From: Paenibacillus silvae
GTDB taxonomy: Bacteria > Bacillota > Bacilli > Paenibacillales > Paenibacillaceae
DNA length: 50,041 nt
Assembly (NCBI RefSeq): GCF_014639235.1
Contig: NZ_BMFU01000022.1
Span: 1 to 50,041 of the forward strand
Reading direction: 5' to 3'
In this document: positions 8,263-17,203 of the stretch, piece after piece
Layout: every line of letters starts with the position of its first letter
Numbering within the stretch: position 1 is the first letter of the stretch
Position numbers and translations under genes: made by a program
Notes under the pieces: model-generated
The model's input: only the letters and a program-made list of their open reading frames with translations
What the model was told of the DNA's origin: nothing
The model's database searches: none

Positions 8263-8444
8263 GCGTATTCATACATAAGTGAAAGACTAGCAGTCAGATC
8301 TTCCCGTACCTGACATAGGTCTTTGTAGCCATTTTCAAGATGAAAAATCACAATTTTCCCAAATTAGGTTTCAGTATCTGCCGGGATGGTATATCATTGA
8401 TATTGAATTATTTTTTTGGGGTTATCACGAGAGGAGAGAAACAA

Positions 8445-9539
8445 ATGACTAAACGCATGGGGGCGCTTCTTCTTACATTGTTGTTAACTGTATCTTTGGC
8501 TTTAACAGCATGTAGCAGCAAGCAGGAACCAAAGGAAGCATTGAAGACAGCAGCAGCGAATGCTTCCAAATTAACGTCGTATGAGATGAGTTCCAACTTT
8601 ACAATTAATGAATTGAGCTATAAACCTGGTGATGCATCTCAGACAGATCCAAGCATGACTCAATTTATGAGTATGTTGAAGGATGCACAGTTGAACGTAA
8701 CGGGTGTATATCAAAGCGAGCCAATGCAGACAGAGATGACCGTTGGCATCGAGCTTAAAGGCGATATGGGTATGACGTTTAACATTCCTATGGTTCTGAC
8801 CAAAGAGAAATTGTACGTCAAAGTACCGAACATTCCGTTTTTCCCGATTCCGGAAAATGTCGTTAACAAATTCATTGAATTTGATCTGAAAAAACTTGCT
8901 GAGCAAGAGGGTACGGAATGGAACCCGGATGCACTGGATGCAGCCAAAACTCAGAAGCTGAGCAATGAGCTAATGGATGCAGTATTGGGTGAGTATGATC
9001 AAGCTAAATTTTTCAAAAACCTGGATACCAAAGATGCAAAACTGCCTGAGGGTGTAGATGCCAAACAGGTTGTACAATTCTCGGTGAACAATGACAATGT
9101 GAAGGAAGCTATTACTGTACTGGTAACTAAAGCGATGCCTAAGGTAATGGACATTGTATCCAAAGAAGAATATCGGGATATGCTGCAGCTGAGCCAAGAG
9201 GACATCGACAAAGCGAAAGAAGATCTGAAGATGAACGCAGCGGATCAAGCTGAAATGACCAAAGATCTGGATAAGCTGAATAACGTTCTGACGATCAATA
9301 CATTTAACATTGATTTTGCTTTGGATAAAAATGATTTCCCGGTATATCAAAAAATGGTCGCTGACATGCTGATCAAACCGGAAGATACCAAAGACGAAAT
9401 GAAGCTGGCTTTTACAGGCTCCAACACATACACGAAGATCAACCAAAAGCCGGAATTTAAAATCAATATCCCAACGGGTGACGATGTAATTACAATGGAA
9501 GAGTTCGAGGAGCTGCTGAATTCCTCCTACGGATATTAA
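8445..9539 (+). CDS. Putative secreted lipoprotein
   Basis: A 364-residue protein with a lipoprotein signal peptide: basic start, hydrophobic core, lipobox L-T-A-C with the lipid-modified cysteine at C23. The start ATG 8445 has GAGGAGAG at 8431-8438; the frame is open further upstream but without a binding site. The mature part begins with a Lys/Ala helix (KEALKTAAANASKLTSYEM) followed by strand-rich sequence on ligand-binding-like lines (LTKEKLYVKVPNIPFFPIPENV). This layout resembles the large group of Bacillales surface lipoproteins with LppX/LolA-like folds (DUF6612-like), an inference without a search. It has its own terminator. Confidence 0.8.
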   Translation: MTKRMGALLLTLLLTVSLALTACSSKQEPKEALKTAAANASKLTSYEMSSNFTINELSYKPGDASQTDPSMTQFMSMLKDAQLNVTGVYQSEPMQTEMTVGIELKGDMGMTFNIPMVLTKEKLYVKVPNIPFFPIPENVVNKFIEFDLKKLAEQEGTEWNPDALDAAKTQKLSNELMDAVLGEYDQAKFFKNLDTKDAKLPEGVDAKQVVQFSVNNDNVKEAITVLVTKAMPKVMDIVSKEEYRDMLQLSQEDIDKAKEDLKMNAADQAEMTKDLDKLNNVLTINTFNIDFALDKNDFPVYQKMVADMLIKPEDTKDEMKLAFTGSNTYTKINQKPEFKINIPTGDDVITMEEFEELLNSSYGY

Positions 9540-9555
9540 TATCTGAATTCTTGGC

Positions 9556-9617
9556 GAAACCGCCCGGATACTCAAGCGGAGAGATTCATTTCTCCCGCCT
9601 GGTATCCAGGCGGTTTT
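9556..9617 (+). terminator. Lipoprotein gene terminator
   Basis: A long branched hairpin: outer stem AAACCGCC/GGCGGTTT with an inner CGGAGAG/TCTCCCG stem, followed by six T at about 9611-9617. Confidence 0.85.
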
Positions 9618-9627
9618 TTCGTATTTT

Positions 9628-9670
9628 AAAAACCGCACGCTCCCTCTAACGAGGAATGGTGCGGTTTTAA
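9628..9670 (-). terminator. Terminator facing the minus-strand GNAT gene
   Basis: AAAACCGCAC and GTGCGGTTTT form a stem. On the minus strand it is followed by a T-run and lies just downstream of the acetyltransferase gene. It could act in both directions. Confidence 0.7.
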
Positions 9671-9706
9671 TATGTAGAATCCTGACTTGGACAACTGCTT
9701 CAGCCA

Positions 9707-10279
9707 TTACGGCTGCTGCACGTCTTCCAAATCCTCTGCGAGCACAGCATAGACCTGGTGATCCTGATACATGCCATTAATTTTTAAATATTTACGAGCG
9801 ATACCCTCAGGCTGAAATCCGTTCTTCTCCAGAACACGCTGAGAGCCCTTATTAGTAGGCAATACTGCGGCCTGTATCCGGTTCAGCTTCAAGGCACGAA
9901 AGCCGTACGCCACCGCCAGCTTAACTGCAGCTGTCATGCGTCCACCGCCCTGATAATCCGGATGGATAAAATATCCCATGTCTGCGTAGTGGGCAACACC
10001 AAGTACCACATTGTTTAGACTGACTTGCCCTATAAGCATATCATCCTTGATTGTAAAAATGCCAAACTGATAACCTGTACCCTCGTCAGCAGCTTTCATC
10101 CGATCCTCAATCCGCCGAATCTGTGAATCCAGCGTATAAAAGTCATCATCCCGAACCGGTTCAACCGGCTGATAAGGGATACGTGTATGCTGAACCAATT
10201 CGAGATAGGCTTGTGCATCCTGAACAGCAAGCAGCCGAAGGCTTATGCCGTGAGCAGTATCATAGAGTGTGATTGCCAT
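9707..10279 (-). CDS. GNAT-family N-acetyltransferase (RimJ/RimL type)
   Basis: A 190-residue acetyl-CoA-dependent N-acetyltransferase. The acetyl-CoA loop is seen in HPDYQGGGRMTAAVKLAVAY, followed by the RimJ/RimL signature LNRIQAAVLPTNKGSQRVLEKNGFQPEG. Members acetylate N-termini of ribosomal proteins or small molecules; the substrate cannot be told here. The start ATG 10279 is preferred because the AAAGG site is directly adjacent to the upstream ATG 10291. The gene is transcribed toward the lipoprotein gene and away from tadA by the same direction of travel, about 50 bp after tadA, so the two may share a transcript. Confidence 0.85.
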   Translation of the reverse strand: MAITLYDTAHGISLRLLAVQDAQAYLELVQHTRIPYQPVEPVRDDDFYTLDSQIRRIEDRMKAADEGTGYQFGIFTIKDDMLIGQVSLNNVVLGVAHYADMGYFIHPDYQGGGRMTAAVKLAVAYGFRALKLNRIQAAVLPTNKGSQRVLEKNGFQPEGIARKYLKINGMYQDHQVYAVLAEDLEDVQQP

Positions 10280-10327
10280 TGCAATAAACATCCTTTCTTG
10301 TGCATAATGTTTTCTTATGTTACAAGG

Positions 10328-10822
10328 TTATCCCTTTTTTCGCAACTTTCTAAAAAATTGGGTGAGCATCGTTGAGCATTCCGGCTGAAGCACGCCCGGG
10401 ATGACTTCGGTACGGTGGTTAAACCGCGGTTCCTGAAGCAGATTCATTAACGTTCCCGCACAACCCGCCTTGGGGTCAGCTGTACCGAAGATAACACGGG
10501 GGACTCTGGACTGAACAATCGCTCCAGCACACATAGGGCAAGGTTCAAGTGTAACATAGAGAGAGCATTCTAATAACCGCCAGGCACCTATGGCTTCGCT
10601 GGCTTGGCGGATGGCAACCATCTCGGCATGGGCGGTTGAATCCAGTGTTGTTTCCCGCAGATTATAGCCGCGGCCGATAATTTCATTGTTGCGCACGATG
10701 ACAGCACCGATGGGCACCTCACCAAGCGCTTCTGCTTTCTGCGCTTCTGCGATAGCCTGCCTCATCCAATGCTCGTGCTGTTTTTGTTCTGTAAGCTCCA
10801 ACTGGCAAAATGGGTCATTCAT
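10328..10822 (-). CDS. tadA: tRNA-specific adenosine-34 deaminase
   Basis: TadA converts A34 to inosine in the anticodon of tRNA-Arg(ACG). The cytidine/deoxycytidylate deaminase fold is clear: H65-A-E67 holds the zinc-binding histidine and the proton-shuttling glutamate, and P94-C95-x-x-C98 supplies the zinc cysteines. Length 164 residues, as expected. ATG 10822 has GGAAGGAG upstream; a longer frame to 10921 has no such site. In B. subtilis tadA lies directly before scr and dnaX on the same strand; here it is on the opposite strand and separated from them by 35 kb. Confidence 0.96.
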   Translation of the reverse strand: MNDPFCQLELTEQKQHEHWMRQAIAEAQKAEALGEVPIGAVIVRNNEIIGRGYNLRETTLDSTAHAEMVAIRQASEAIGAWRLLECSLYVTLEPCPMCAGAIVQSRVPRVIFGTADPKAGCAGTLMNLLQEPRFNHRTEVIPGVLQPECSTMLTQFFRKLRKKG

Positions 10823-10896
10823 GGATAAAAAACTCCTTCCAATAACGTTTATACAACGAACAAATATTCGGGTTGTTAACATACTGTGTATAGAAT

Positions 10897-10958
10897 TGTG
10901 GATAACTAAGCAGTTGCACACATAGTTATAAACATACTATCCACAAGCCTGTGGATTT
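10897..10958. promoter_or_regulatory. Cluster of DnaA-box-like sites
   Basis: The divergent region between tadA and the histidine kinase contains TGTGGATAA at 10897-10905, a perfect DnaA box (TTATCCACA) on the minus strand. CTATCCACA at 10937-10945 matches 8 of 9, and TGTGGATTT at 10950-10958 matches 7 of 9 on the minus strand. The last two form an exact inverted repeat ATCCACA-AGCC-TGTGGAT. DnaA binding is inferred from the sequences only. Confidence 0.5.
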
Positions 10959-11077
10959 GTGTGCAAATATAGTGATTTATTTCATTGTAGATCATATTAG
11001 ATCATAGTAATCGCAAAATACTACGAAATTCGATTTTGCCGCTTGGGCGGTAACTTCTGGGCAAAGGGCAATTCTCC

Positions 11078-11106
11078 TTTTCAAATAGTCACACAAGCGT
11101 TATGAT
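11078..11106 (+). promoter_or_regulatory. Histidine kinase promoter
   Basis: TTTTCA at 11078-11083, 17 bp, TATGAT at 11101-11106. It lies about 120 bp downstream of the DnaA-box cluster and about 60 bp before the kinase start. Confidence 0.5.
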
Positions 11107-11164
11107 GGATATAGGTTTTGCCATATATCGCCAGAGGGCATAAGCCAAGAGGTGAAAAGCGAAT

Positions 11165-13504
11165 TTGTCTATTAAAACGAAATTATCGATGATTATGTCG
11201 TGCTCGGTGCTTGTTATTTTGATATTAAATATTGCACTGAGTTATTATACTACAGAAGAGAATCTAAGGCAGGATAGCGAGAACAAGATGGTGCTCACCG
11301 CGAAGCAGATCGCTATTTCCGTAGAACAGAATCAATACAGCTCGGATTATGTCAAACGGCAGATTGGCAACAATCTGTGGCTTGCTTCCATGATGGCAGC
11401 AAATGAACTGGATCCCGACATCAAAAATATTACGAATGAAGATTTGGTGCGTTTAAGCCACAAGGTAGGAGTCTCCCATATATCACTTCTGGAACAGACA
11501 GATGATGACATCGTTGTCAGCCGTTCCTCTGACCCAAGAGAGATCGGGTTGTCTACAAAATCGATGTCATACTGGTATCAGGCTTTTAAGCAATTATTTG
11601 ACAAGCAGCAGGTAACGATTCCTGAAGGGCAGAAGCTGGATCATTTCTGGTCAGACGGTTTCGAGTATTCGACATCCAGTCCGACAGATATTGACATCTG
11701 GGGATATTACCATGATGGAAAGAGAAACTACATAATCAATCCCTTCTATAATAATGCTGAAGTTGATGACTATGTGAAAATCTCGAGTCCGGATGAGATA
11801 TTAAACAAAATTCGTGAAGTCAATCCTTCCATACTGGAGATTACAGGCATTAATCCGCTCACTTTTGCCAGCCCGGATATGAGTGAAGACGGGAGAGATA
11901 CAAACTTTAGCAAGCTGAATAATAGGCCGATCCGTTTTGGTACATATCAATATGGCTCGGTGGACGAAGACCATCGGGCTGTCGTACGTGCTGTTCGTAC
12001 CGGTCAGAATGTGTCATTTGTAAGTGAAACTCATGATCAGAAGGTGCTGAAGAATTTCATTCCGATTTTCACACCGAATAAGCCCTCTTATGTCATCAGT
12101 ATTGTCATGGACTACAAACAAATATCCTCCATGGTGTCCGAGCAATTGGTCAGCCATGCGTCGATATCACTTGTGTTGCTGGAGATTGTGATCTTTGGGA
12201 GCTACTTGCTCGCAGGGTACATTACACGTCCGATCCAGTCTATTCTGGGCAAGGTTAATGATGTGGCAGATGGACATTTTGATTTTCGTCTGAAAATAAA
12301 GCGCAAGGACGAGCTAGGTCAGCTCGCCAATCGGATTAACGCGATGATTAGAAACCTGGGCCACTATACAAGCCGTCTGAAACAGATGTATGAAGAGAAT
12401 CGGGCGGTCAAGGAACATCTGGAGTCCATCATTAATCAAACGGCAGATGCGATTCATATTACGGATCTTGAAGGGAAAGTGCTCAGGGTCAATCGGGCAT
12501 TTGAACAACTATACGGCTTCCGGAGCCGTGAAGTGGAAGGACGTCTGCTAAAGATCATTCCACCAGAGGCTGCGGAAGAGATGGCACGTCAGCATGCACA
12601 ACTGATTGAGGGTCTTTCGATTACGTCGAATGAAACCGTCTGGATGAAAAAAGACGGGACACGAGTAGAGGTTAGTGTAAGTACAGCTCCTGTTCGTGAT
12701 GAGGCAGGGGAGATTACAGCACTTATCAGTGTCTCAAGGGATATTACTAACCGCAATCGCATGGAGGAGCTGCTGAGACGGTCAGAGAAGTTGACCACTG
12801 TGGGTCAGCTTGCTGCTGGGGTAGCCCATGAAATCCGCAACCCGCTTACAACGCTGCGTGGTTTCTTGCAGCTTCAACAGCAAAGCAACAAGCTGAATCA
12901 CCGTCATCTGGATCTGATGTTATCCGAGCTTGACCGGATCAATCTGATTGTGGGCGAGTTTCTGATTCTGGCGAAGCCACAGGCGGTTCATTTTCAGGAC
13001 AGGGATGTTCGCTTTATTCTAGGAGATGTTATCTCACTGCTGGACAGTCAGGCCCATCTGCATGGGGTGGAGTTTGTACTGCGTGCTTCATCGGATTCAG
13101 CTATGGTACACTGTGAAGAGAATCAGCTCAAGCAAGTATTTATCAATGTGCTGAAAAATGGTATGGAGGCTATGCCTAACGGAGGAAGCATCTATATCAA
13201 ATTGAAGCTTGACGAGCAGGCAAAACGGGTACGAATCGAGATCAGGGATGAAGGAATCGGTATCCCTGAAGAAATGATGCCAAAGCTGGGAGAGCCGTTT
13301 TTCACCAACAAGGAATCGGGTACAGGGCTTGGTCTTATGGTGAGCCAGCGCATTATTCAATCCCATAAGGGTATGATGGATATTAAGAGCGCCCTTAACA
13401 GGGGTACAACTGTTATTATCGAACTGCCGGCCTCCGAGCAGCAGACAACATTACCGGAGGCAGATCAGCCTGCGGAAGAACAACAACCAGATGAAGAGAA
13501 CTAG
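11165..13504 (+). CDS. Membrane PAS-domain sensor histidine kinase, sporulation-kinase type
   Basis: A 779-residue two-component sensor kinase. A transmembrane helix at about residues 7-28 and another at about 332-355 flank an extracytoplasmic sensing region. HAMP follows (about 355-410), then a PAS domain (about 415-530), a HisKA domain with phospho-acceptor H555 (AHEIRNPLTTLRGFLQL) and a HATPase with N box, DEGIGIP and GTGLGL (near 718). The H-box sequence with LRGFLQL is typical of the kinases that phosphorylate Spo0F, and a spo0F gene lies 26 kb away with no adjacent response regulator here; feeding the phosphorelay is an inference. TTG 11165 is 10 nt after AGAGGTG. The C-terminal 25 residues are Glu/Gln-rich. 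Only 18 bp separate it from the next gene. Confidence 0.9.
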   Translation: MSIKTKLSMIMSCSVLVILILNIALSYYTTEENLRQDSENKMVLTAKQIAISVEQNQYSSDYVKRQIGNNLWLASMMAANELDPDIKNITNEDLVRLSHKVGVSHISLLEQTDDDIVVSRSSDPREIGLSTKSMSYWYQAFKQLFDKQQVTIPEGQKLDHFWSDGFEYSTSSPTDIDIWGYYHDGKRNYIINPFYNNAEVDDYVKISSPDEILNKIREVNPSILEITGINPLTFASPDMSEDGRDTNFSKLNNRPIRFGTYQYGSVDEDHRAVVRAVRTGQNVSFVSETHDQKVLKNFIPIFTPNKPSYVISIVMDYKQISSMVSEQLVSHASISLVLLEIVIFGSYLLAGYITRPIQSILGKVNDVADGHFDFRLKIKRKDELGQLANRINAMIRNLGHYTSRLKQMYEENRAVKEHLESIINQTADAIHITDLEGKVLRVNRAFEQLYGFRSREVEGRLLKIIPPEAAEEMARQHAQLIEGLSITSNETVWMKKDGTRVEVSVSTAPVRDEAGEITALISVSRDITNRNRMEELLRRSEKLTTVGQLAAGVAHEIRNPLTTLRGFLQLQQQSNKLNHRHLDLMLSELDRINLIVGEFLILAKPQAVHFQDRDVRFILGDVISLLDSQAHLHGVEFVLRASSDSAMVHCEENQLKQVFINVLKNGMEAMPNGGSIYIKLKLDEQAKRVRIEIRDEGIGIPEEMMPKLGEPFFTNKESGTGLGLMVSQRIIQSHKGMMDIKSALNRGTTVIIELPASEQQTTLPEADQPAEEQQPDEEN

Positions 13505-13522
13505 ATGAGGTGAGATGACCTT

Positions 13523-14224
13523 TTGCGTATTAATAAATTTATTAGTGAGACAGGCTACTGCTCCCGGAGAGCGGCCGACAAGCTGATCGAAAGCGGTCAG
13601 GTGACCATCAACGGCATTCAGGCAGAGCTTGGCAGTCAGGCAGAAGAAGGCGATGATGTACGTATCAATGGCAAGCCGATTAGCGAGAAGAAAAAACATG
13701 TATATATTGCGCTGAACAAACCAGTAGGCATCACAAGTACGACAGAGCAGCATATTCAAGGGAATATCGTTGATTTCGTAGGTCACGATGAACGAATTTT
13801 TCCTATTGGCCGTTTGGACAAGGATTCAGAAGGTTTAATTCTAATGACCAATGACGGGGATATCGTTAATCGGATTCTGAGATCAGAGGGCCGACACGAG
13901 AAGGAATATATCGTTACGGTGGATCGAACCATAACGCAGAGCTTCCTTCGAGGTATGAGTACAGGAGTCAAGATTTTAGGCGAGATGACTCTTCCTTGTA
14001 CGGTGACCCGGATGACAGATCGTGTATTCCGCATTATCCTGACAGAAGGAAAGAATCGCCAGATCCGGCGCATGTGCAGTGCATTTGGCTATGAGGTTCG
14101 CAAGCTGAAGCGGGTGCGTATTATGAATATTCATCTTGGAGAACAGGCAACAGGATCATGGAGAGAGCTTACTGCTGCGGAGAAGTCTGAGCTGGGCAGT
14201 TTGCTGAACTATACGCTGGAATAA
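13523..14224 (+). CDS. rluF: 23S rRNA pseudouridine synthase, RluF/RluB family
   Basis: A 233-residue pseudouridine synthase. An N-terminal S4 RNA-binding domain (about residues 1-60, RINKFISETGYCSRRAADKL) precedes the RsuA/RluB-type catalytic domain. The catalytic aspartate is in PIGRLDKDSEGLILMTNDGD and the second conserved block is TEGKNRQIRRMC. Overall layout fits RluF, which modifies U2604 of 23S rRNA in E. coli; the exact target here is inferred. TTG 13523 has GAGGTGAG 8-9 nt upstream. It probably shares the kinase transcript. Confidence 0.9.
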   Translation: MRINKFISETGYCSRRAADKLIESGQVTINGIQAELGSQAEEGDDVRINGKPISEKKKHVYIALNKPVGITSTTEQHIQGNIVDFVGHDERIFPIGRLDKDSEGLILMTNDGDIVNRILRSEGRHEKEYIVTVDRTITQSFLRGMSTGVKILGEMTLPCTVTRMTDRVFRIILTEGKNRQIRRMCSAFGYEVRKLKRVRIMNIHLGEQATGSWRELTAAEKSELGSLLNYTLE

Positions 14225-14285
14225 AGACTTTTAGCATATGGCAATATGATTTCGGGTTCGTCGAGCTCGGAATGAATTCAAAGAC

Positions 14286-14320
14286 GAAGCACTGTTCCCT
14301 TAATGGGACGGTGCTTTTTG
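14286..14320 (+). terminator. rluF terminator
   Basis: AGCACTGTTCCC pairs with GGGACGGTGCT (one bulge, one G-U) around a TTAAT loop and is followed by five T. Confidence 0.85.
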
Positions 14321-14386
14321 GTTTGGCGGCACCATGTGGTTGAACACCTTCGATGGAGGGAGCGTCATCTCATCATGTCAAAACAA

Positions 14387-14421
14387 AAAAACCGCTCTCC
14401 TGTACCCAAGGAGAACGGTTT
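14387..14421 (-). terminator. motAB terminator
   Basis: On the minus strand, AAACCGTTCTCC pairs with GGAGAGCGGTTT and runs into seven T. It lies directly downstream of motB. Confidence 0.9.
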
Positions 14422-14446
14422 GCCATGCCATATGTGCTGAGAGCGT

Positions 14447-15265
14447 CTAGTTGCCGCCTCCAACGGATTTTACATTGGTGTTGTTACTTTGATACTTCCG
14501 GATAATAGACACTTCTACACGGCGATTCTGTGATCTTCCGGCATCTGTTTCGTTACTGGCAATGGGATGGTATTCCCCGTATCCGCTAGGTGTGAACTTT
14601 GCAGGGTCCAGATTGGTGTTCAACAAGAGGATTTTCAGGAAATTCAGCGCTCGATCTGCACTCAGGTCCCAGTTATCCTTGTATTGGTTATTCGAAATGG
14701 GTACATTATCTGTATGACCCGATACGACAACCTCGTATTCCGGGAACTCCTGCAACATGCTGGAGATTGCCTTGGCAAGGGAACGTGATTCAGGCTTTAC
14801 ATCTGCTCGACCTGAGGAGAACAGGGCCTTGTCACTGATGGTGATTTTCAGCTCAGACTGATTAAGCTTGGTGTTCAGCTGGTCTGAAAGTCCATTGGAA
14901 GCAATATACTTGTCGAGCTGCTTCTTGAGCTTCTCCAGATCTTCCTGTTCCTTCTGAGCCATCTGGGCATCTGTAATCTGAGCAGGCGTTTTCTTTGTAA
15001 TCTCCTCCGGGACTTCCTTGTTCTTGCCGAGATCAGTACTGGAATCCGTCGGATTCATCGAAGTATGATCCAGAACGCCAGAGCCGCCGTTCAGTGCGCT
15101 GCTTAATGCCGATGCCATCTGCTCAAATTTGGCCGCATCAAGCGAACTCATGGAGAACAGGGTAATAAACAAAGCCAGCAGCAGAGTCATCAAGTCAGAG
15201 TAGGGAAGCAGCCAGCTTTCGTCAGCATGCTCCTCATGTGGTTCGTGCTTCTTAGCCTTTTTCAC
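14447..15265 (-). CDS. motB: Flagellar motor stator protein MotB
   Basis: MotB forms the proton-driven stator with MotA and anchors it to peptidoglycan. The single transmembrane helix (about residues 18-42) carries the essential aspartate D24 in PYSDLMTLLLALFI. A Gln/Lys/Glu-rich linker with coiled-coil character (about 85-145) follows, then an OmpA-type peptidoglycan-binding domain (VVSGHTDNVPIS...NWDLSADRA...GYGEYHPIASN). Length 272 residues. The start is GTG 15265, which overlaps the end of motA by 14 bp; its AAGGAGGG site lies inside motA. D24 suits a proton-type motor. Confidence 0.96.
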   Translation of the reverse strand: MKKAKKHEPHEEHADESWLLPYSDLMTLLLALFITLFSMSSLDAAKFEQMASALSSALNGGSGVLDHTSMNPTDSSTDLGKNKEVPEEITKKTPAQITDAQMAQKEQEDLEKLKKQLDKYIASNGLSDQLNTKLNQSELKITISDKALFSSGRADVKPESRSLAKAISSMLQEFPEYEVVVSGHTDNVPISNNQYKDNWDLSADRALNFLKILLLNTNLDPAKFTPSGYGEYHPIASNETDAGRSQNRRVEVSIIRKYQSNNTNVKSVGGGN

Positions 15266-16052
15266 CTGATGATCCCTCCTTCTCTTCCAGTTGTTTACGT
15301 TCGGAAGGTGTCAGGAATACAGATAACTTCTGATTAATGGCGATGGTAGACACACCGGATTGGATAGACAAAAGTCCCTCAACCATCATTAGCTTGATCT
15401 CCATCTCTTTCTTGGACATCCGCTTCAGCTTGTTGGACATCGGGTGCCATAATACATAACCACTAAAGATACCGAGAAGCGTTGCGATAAAGGCAGCCGC
15501 GATTGCATGAGATAGCTTCTCCATGTCACTCAGGTCGGCTAGTGCGGCAATGAGGCCAACAACGGCCCCGAGGACCCCAAGTGTTGGTGCGTACATCCCC
15601 GCTTGGGAGAAGATCAATGCACCGCCGCGGTGCCTTTCTTCGGTTGCGTGAATATCTTCCATCAGTACATCACTGACGAATTCCTGGTCGTTACCATCAA
15701 TGATCATCCGCATACCGCTGCGAAGGAACTGATCATCAATCTCTTCTACTTTTGATTCCAGTGCAAGCAAGCCTTCACGACGGGTGGTGGAAGCCCAATC
15801 CATAAATGTGCCAATCAGAGAAACGCGGTCAATCAGTTGTTGCTTTTTGAAAATGATACCGAAAAGCTTCGGGATCTTCTTAACCTCAGACATAGGGAAC
15901 GCCATAAAGATGGTTCCTGCTGTACCAACGAAGATAATAACGTAAGCAGCAGGGTTATTAACCAGGTTGATCAGGGGTGCTCCTTTCAGGAACATACCAA
16001 GTACAAGGGAGACCAAACCCAAAACTAGTCCGATAATCGTTGAAATTTCCAT
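15252..16052 (-). CDS. motA: Flagellar motor stator protein MotA
   Basis: MotA is the membrane stator subunit that couples ion flow to flagellar rotation. The 266-residue protein shows four hydrophobic segments (about residues 4-22, 33-55, 150-175 and 180-205) and the cytoplasmic loop between the second and third. The MotA signature (GAVVGLIAALADLSD...AIAAAFIATLLGIFSGY) is present. ATG 16052 is preferred over the adjacent ATG 16055 because GAGGTG sits only 4-5 nt before it. It is translationally coupled to motB. No sigma-D promoter was found in the 230-bp upstream region. Confidence 0.95.
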   Translation of the reverse strand: MEISTIIGLVLGLVSLVLGMFLKGAPLINLVNNPAAYVIIFVGTAGTIFMAFPMSEVKKIPKLFGIIFKKQQLIDRVSLIGTFMDWASTTRREGLLALESKVEEIDDQFLRSGMRMIIDGNDQEFVSDVLMEDIHATEERHRGGALIFSQAGMYAPTLGVLGAVVGLIAALADLSDMEKLSHAIAAAFIATLLGIFSGYVLWHPMSNKLKRMSKKEMEIKLMMVEGLLSIQSGVSTIAINQKLSVFLTPSERKQLEEKEGSSGEKG

Positions 16053-16286
16053 CATACACCTCATCCATGAGATAAAATTGAATCCTTTCAAGCGGCTGAA
16101 TTCGGGCTTCCGGACGAACGTAACGCCGCAATCCGCTGCATGTCTGACGCCCCTCGGGGCAGCCAAAACGATTGAAACGGTCATGTATAGTATTTATCGA
16201 CCAAAGGGCCTTTTTTTTTAAGGGTTATTTTCAGGTATAATAAGATCAAATCCGCACCTTCGGGAGCCAGTGGGAGTGAAAAGTCA

Positions 16287-16580
16287 ATGGGCGTAAAGCA
16301 TGGACGTGATTATGAAGGAATATTGACAGATTTAACAGCGGCCATCGGACGTATACCGGATCGCTATGTTTTCTTCGAGATGGATGCAGAAGAGTGGGGA
16401 AGGCTGGGGGAACCAGAGCAGCTGGAGGTGGATGAGGCACTGGCCGAAGATCTATTCTATGCGCTCGGTGAAGAGTCAGTTATTCCAGTGGGGAGCGGTG
16501 TCGTAATTTATGATAAGGACCAGCACCGGATTCATATTTTGATTGGAGAAGAAGAGCTGACGTTTGTACCTTTGATCTGA
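16287..16580 (+). CDS. Small acidic protein of unknown function
   Basis: A 97-residue acidic protein (many Glu and Asp) without membrane segments, starting at ATG 16287 with GGGAGTG at 16272-16278. I do not recognise a family. The second half (EESVIPVGSGVVIYDKDQHRIHILIGEEE without reading further) looks strand-rich, the first half helical. It is divergent from motA and followed after about 215 bp by the pterin dehydratase gene. Confidence 0.75.
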   Translation: MGVKHGRDYEGILTDLTAAIGRIPDRYVFFEMDAEEWGRLGEPEQLEVDEALAEDLFYALGEESVIPVGSGVVIYDKDQHRIHILIGEEELTFVPLI

Positions 16581-16796
16581 ATATCGTAACGGATTAACAA
16601 CATGCCTTATGCTTCAAGGCTCTGAGCCGTCTGTTCTATGGATTTTGACGCTTTGACGTGATAAGATGATACTCATGAAAAAAGGCTTTCGCAGGGCGGA
16701 GCCTGCCTTTAGGGCTGCATCAGCAGCAGAAAAGGTGTCGATGGTCATGCGGATGCAAATCCGCGATGTCTCATCATATGGGGAGGAAGATAACGC

Positions 16797-17093
16797 ATGG
16801 TTTTTTCGCAAGAGGAAGTCGAAGCTCATCTGGGAAGGCTGGAAGGCTGGGAACTGGAAGAGGGACGGTGGATTGTCCGTAAATTTGTGTTCTCTAACTA
16901 TATGAAAGGGATTGCATTTGTAGACGAGGTCGCAGCGATTTCGGAAGCATTCAATCATCATCCTTTTATCACCATTGATTATACAACCGTTACGCTGCGT
17001 CTGACTTCATGGGATGAAGGCGGCATTACGTCGGTCGATATTAAAGAAGCAGAGCAATACAATGAGGCTTTTGAGAAAATGAGAACAGAATAA
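16797..17093 (+). CDS. phhB: 4a-hydroxytetrahydrobiopterin dehydratase (pterin carbinolamine dehydratase)
   Basis: A 98-residue member of the PCD/DCoH family, which dehydrates 4a-hydroxy-tetrahydropterin so that the pterin cofactor can be recycled. The family core EAFNHHPFITIDYTTVTLRL, with its paired histidines, and the following TSWDEGGIT are clear. ATG 16797 has GGGGAGGA 9 nt upstream. No aromatic amino acid hydroxylase, the usual partner, is in the window, so the physiological pterin reaction here is uncertain. A strong hairpin follows. Confidence 0.9.
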   Translation: MVFSQEEVEAHLGRLEGWELEEGRWIVRKFVFSNYMKGIAFVDEVAAISEAFNHHPFITIDYTTVTLRLTSWDEGGITSVDIKEAEQYNEAFEKMRTE

Positions 17094-17136
17094 GCTGCCG
17101 CAGCATCGGTCTGCGGGGAAAATGTTCAGAGCAAAC

Positions 17137-17184
17137 AGCCCAAAGGCCCTTGTCTCCCGGTTGGGAAATGAGGGCCTTTGGGCT
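17137..17184. terminator. Bidirectional hairpin between converging genes
   Basis: AGCCCAAAGGCCCT at 17137-17150 is perfectly repeated inverted at 17171-17184 around a 20-nt loop. It sits between converging phhB and the cytochrome c gene. It lacks a clear T-run on either side. Confidence 0.7.
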
Positions 17185-17203
17185 ACCCATAAGAAGGGCG
17201 GGC

